Assembly (NCBI GenBank): GCA_009787075.1
Contig: WRGS01000142.1
Coordinates: 1-6,861, forward strand
Source of the DNA: Paludibacter sp.
GTDB lineage: Bacteria > Bacteroidota > Bacteroidia > Bacteroidales > Paludibacteraceae
Direction of reading: 5' to 3'
Length of the DNA: 6,861 nt
Below, in pieces: positions 5,627 to 6,861 of the stretch (positions are counted from its first letter, which is position 1; every line of letters starts with the position of its first letter). A program made the translations under genes and the position numbers. Below the pieces are notes generated by a model. The model did not search any database. It saw only the letters and a list, made by a program, of their open reading frames with translations, and was not told the origin of the DNA.

Positions 5627-6616
5627 CTACCCTTTCGACAGGAAATAATATTGCAGCAGCCCCATTATTTCCATAGTAAAAGCAATTCCGATATGTGCTA
5701 ACACGCCGCCCCAAATATGCCGCGTCTGATACGCCAAAACTCCCAAAATATAACCGCCAAACATTGACGAAACTGCCTCGCCAAGCGGTTTGCCAAAATG
5801 AATTGATACATAAAACACAACCATTGGCAGCACCGCTCTTTTACCCAAAATCGCCATCATACCAACAATCATTGCCCCGCGAAAGAAAAGTTCGGTATTG
5901 ATAAAATCGCCAAGATAGGCAAACTCAAAAATCGCAGTGTAAATTGCGGTTGGTAACTTGAAAACTGCTTGATAACGCCACGCTTGAAACTGCGGATATG
6001 CGCTTTGAAAATCTGCCGAAAAAGAAGCTGCAATCACAAACGGCACAATGACCGCCAGTGCAAGCAAATAAACTTTGATGTGTTTTGAATTTTTAGACAA
6101 GCCATACAAACCTTCAACTTTTTTATCATAAAAAATTTTCAAAACAATCAGAGGCAAAGTTATAAAAATGATGCTTTTAGCATTGGAAATCAGGCGAATA
6201 ACAAAGGCATTTTCTCTGCTCGAAAGCGATGGAATTTCCCAATTTCTGTACGAAAACCAGCCAACGCAAAGCGCGTATAAAAATATAAGAAACAGCGATT
6301 TAATATAAAATTTAGGATTTTTGAGCAGTGCATATTCTTTGCGAAGCGCAAAATTTGGAATTGCAGCGGCAAAATACACCACTGAATATAACACGAAAAA
6401 CGCCCAAATTGAGTTTCCATTATTATAAGTTGGACGCATCACTTTTGAATAAAAGTCAAATTTGTAGTTCAAAAACAAAATTATCACTGTAAAAGTCAGA
6501 GTGTAAGCGTATGCCAAAATATTAAAATCGTGTTTGATAAAATCTTTTATTTCGCCCCAAAGCAATGATAATGAATATTTTACGTTCTGATTTTGTGATT
6601 TTGTTAAATAATCCAT
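5627..6616 (-). CDS. CPBP family intramembrane protease-like protein
   Basis: This is an integral membrane protein with a C-terminal CPBP (Abi, Rce1-like) domain. Family members are putative intramembrane metalloproteases; some bacterial ones protect against bacteriocins, but most have no known substrate. The 329-residue product has several hydrophobic spans, roughly at 34-50, 70-90, 104-120, 145-162, 182-198, 222-237, 247-272, 283-296 and 303-325. The domain motifs are NTELFFRG (240-247), where the usual EExxxR is TELFFR, so Glu242 and Arg246 are kept but the first Glu is Thr241. SIHFGKPLGEA (271-281) follows with His273, then LAHIGIAFTMEI (306-317) with His308. The loss of one of the two motif-1 glutamates could reduce or alter activity. 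The gene stands alone between the MITE-containing gap and a possible divergent unit, so context gives no function. The ATG is preceded only 4 bp upstream by a TAATTTTG box. Confidence 0.87.
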   Translation of the reverse strand: MDYLTKSQNQNVKYSLSLLWGEIKDFIKHDFNILAYAYTLTFTVIILFLNYKFDFYSKVMRPTYNNGNSIWAFFVLYSVVYFAAAIPNFALRKEYALLKNPKFYIKSLFLIFLYALCVGWFSYRNWEIPSLSSRENAFVIRLISNAKSIIFITLPLIVLKIFYDKKVEGLYGLSKNSKHIKVYLLALAVIVPFVIAASFSADFQSAYPQFQAWRYQAVFKLPTAIYTAIFEFAYLGDFINTELFFRGAMIVGMMAILGKRAVLPMVVFYVSIHFGKPLGEAVSSMFGGYILGVLAYQTRHIWGGVLAHIGIAFTMEIMGLLQYYFLSKG

Positions 6617-6620
6617 TTGG

Positions 6621-6628
6621 CAAAATTA
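6621..6628 (-). promoter_or_regulatory. Candidate -7 box of CPBP gene
   Basis: The minus strand reads TAATTTTG, a TAnnTTTG match, only 4 bp before the annotated ATG. If used, transcription would begin at or next to the start codon, giving a nearly leaderless mRNA. Alternatively the real start is a later codon, or this match is chance in AT-rich DNA. No TTG sits at normal -33 spacing. Confidence 0.3.
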
Positions 6629-6689
6629 ATAAAAACCGCACAAAAAGACGATTTTTTGAAATAAAACATATAAAAATACGGATATTTTG

Positions 6690-6697
6690 TAATTTTG
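6690..6697 (+). promoter_or_regulatory. Candidate plus-strand -7 box
   Basis: The plus strand reads TAATTTTG, a TAnnTTTG match, 18 bp before an ATG at 6716. It would drive transcription rightward, divergent from the CPBP gene. No TTG lies at normal -33 distance; the nearest (6656-6658) is 31 bp away. Confidence 0.35.
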
Positions 6698-6715
6698 CAA
6701 AAAAAAATTATTATT

Positions 6716-6842
6716 ATGAATGAGAAAGATACAAAAATCTTGTCAATAATCTAAAGCGGCAATTGTTATTAATAACCCGTTGGCGGAATTAAAAAAGCGC
6801 ATATTTAAGTTGTCCAATAGGTCTGTTATTCATTTTGTTTAA
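6716..6842 (+). pseudogene. Possible gene start with frame change
   Basis: An ATG at 6716 reads MNEKDTKILSII and stops at TAA (6752-6754). Skipping one base at that stop moves into a frame open to a TAA at 6840-6842, reading KAAIVINNPLAELKKR, then IFKLSNRSVIHFV. Both pieces look protein-like and lie behind a TAATTTTG box, so this may be the start of a plus-strand gene broken by a single-base change, or by a sequencing error. A third frame stays open from about 6829 to the window edge. I do not recognise the product, and the pieces are short enough that chance is possible. Confidence 0.25.
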
Positions 6843-6861
6843 GTATTGTAATGCTGTAACC

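Noticed and set aside
6765..6776. Perfect 12-bp palindrome GTTATTAATAAC
   Set aside because: It shares TTAATAAC with the MITE end, but it is A+T-dominated, stands alone and lacks the CCTGAG part, so chance is the simpler explanation.
1..6861. tRNA, rRNA, CRISPR array or phage genes
   Set aside because: No cloverleaf, no ribosomal RNA signature, no regularly spaced direct repeats and no phage structural motifs were seen on either strand.

Overview
The window looks like chromosomal DNA from a member of the Bacteroidota (Bacteroidetes). Four things suggest this. RecA carries the phylum-typical AEHAFDRFYAEKLGVN stretch. The genes lack Shine-Dalgarno-like leaders and start behind AT-rich sequence. 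TAnnTTTG boxes, the Bacteroidota -7 element, sit in front of five of the six minus-strand genes. A mammalian-type glutaminyl cyclase lipoprotein of the kind found in this phylum is present. The intergenic DNA is strongly AT-rich. I would not name a genus.

Every convincing gene lies on the minus strand. In transcription order (right to left) they are: a CPBP-family membrane protein (6616-5627); a 354-bp gap holding a transposase-less MITE-like element and a dispersed palindromic repeat; an NDP-sugar nucleotidyltransferase (5272-4364); galE, UDP-hexose 4-epimerase (4309-3269); an M28/glutaminyl-cyclase lipoprotein (3166-2177); a GNAT-like gene interrupted by one in-frame UGA (2126-1605); a more decayed coding remnant (about 1592-1350); a short G+C-rich hairpin block (about 1249-1330); and recA (1177-101). 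The right edge holds a possible plus-strand gene start with its own TAATTTTG box, broken by a frame change after 12 codons. An ATG at 3-1 on the minus strand could open a gene beyond the left edge.

Functionally, the nucleotidyltransferase and galE are 54 bp apart and both act on activated sugars, so they plausibly supply nucleotide sugars for surface glycans. The cyclase would act in the periplasm on secreted proteins that begin with glutamine. recA is housekeeping recombination and repair. The CPBP protein has no clear functional tie to its neighbours.

I see no complete novel defence or mobile system. The least ordinary stretch is 1230-2126: a UGA where the protein family (from memory) has cysteine, a decaying second reading frame behind it, and an attC-like G+C-rich hairpin block next to recA. 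The best reading is an eroding accessory insertion. Selenocysteine recoding is an unproven alternative for the UGA. The second notable item is the roughly 215-bp inverted-repeat element at 5337-5552.
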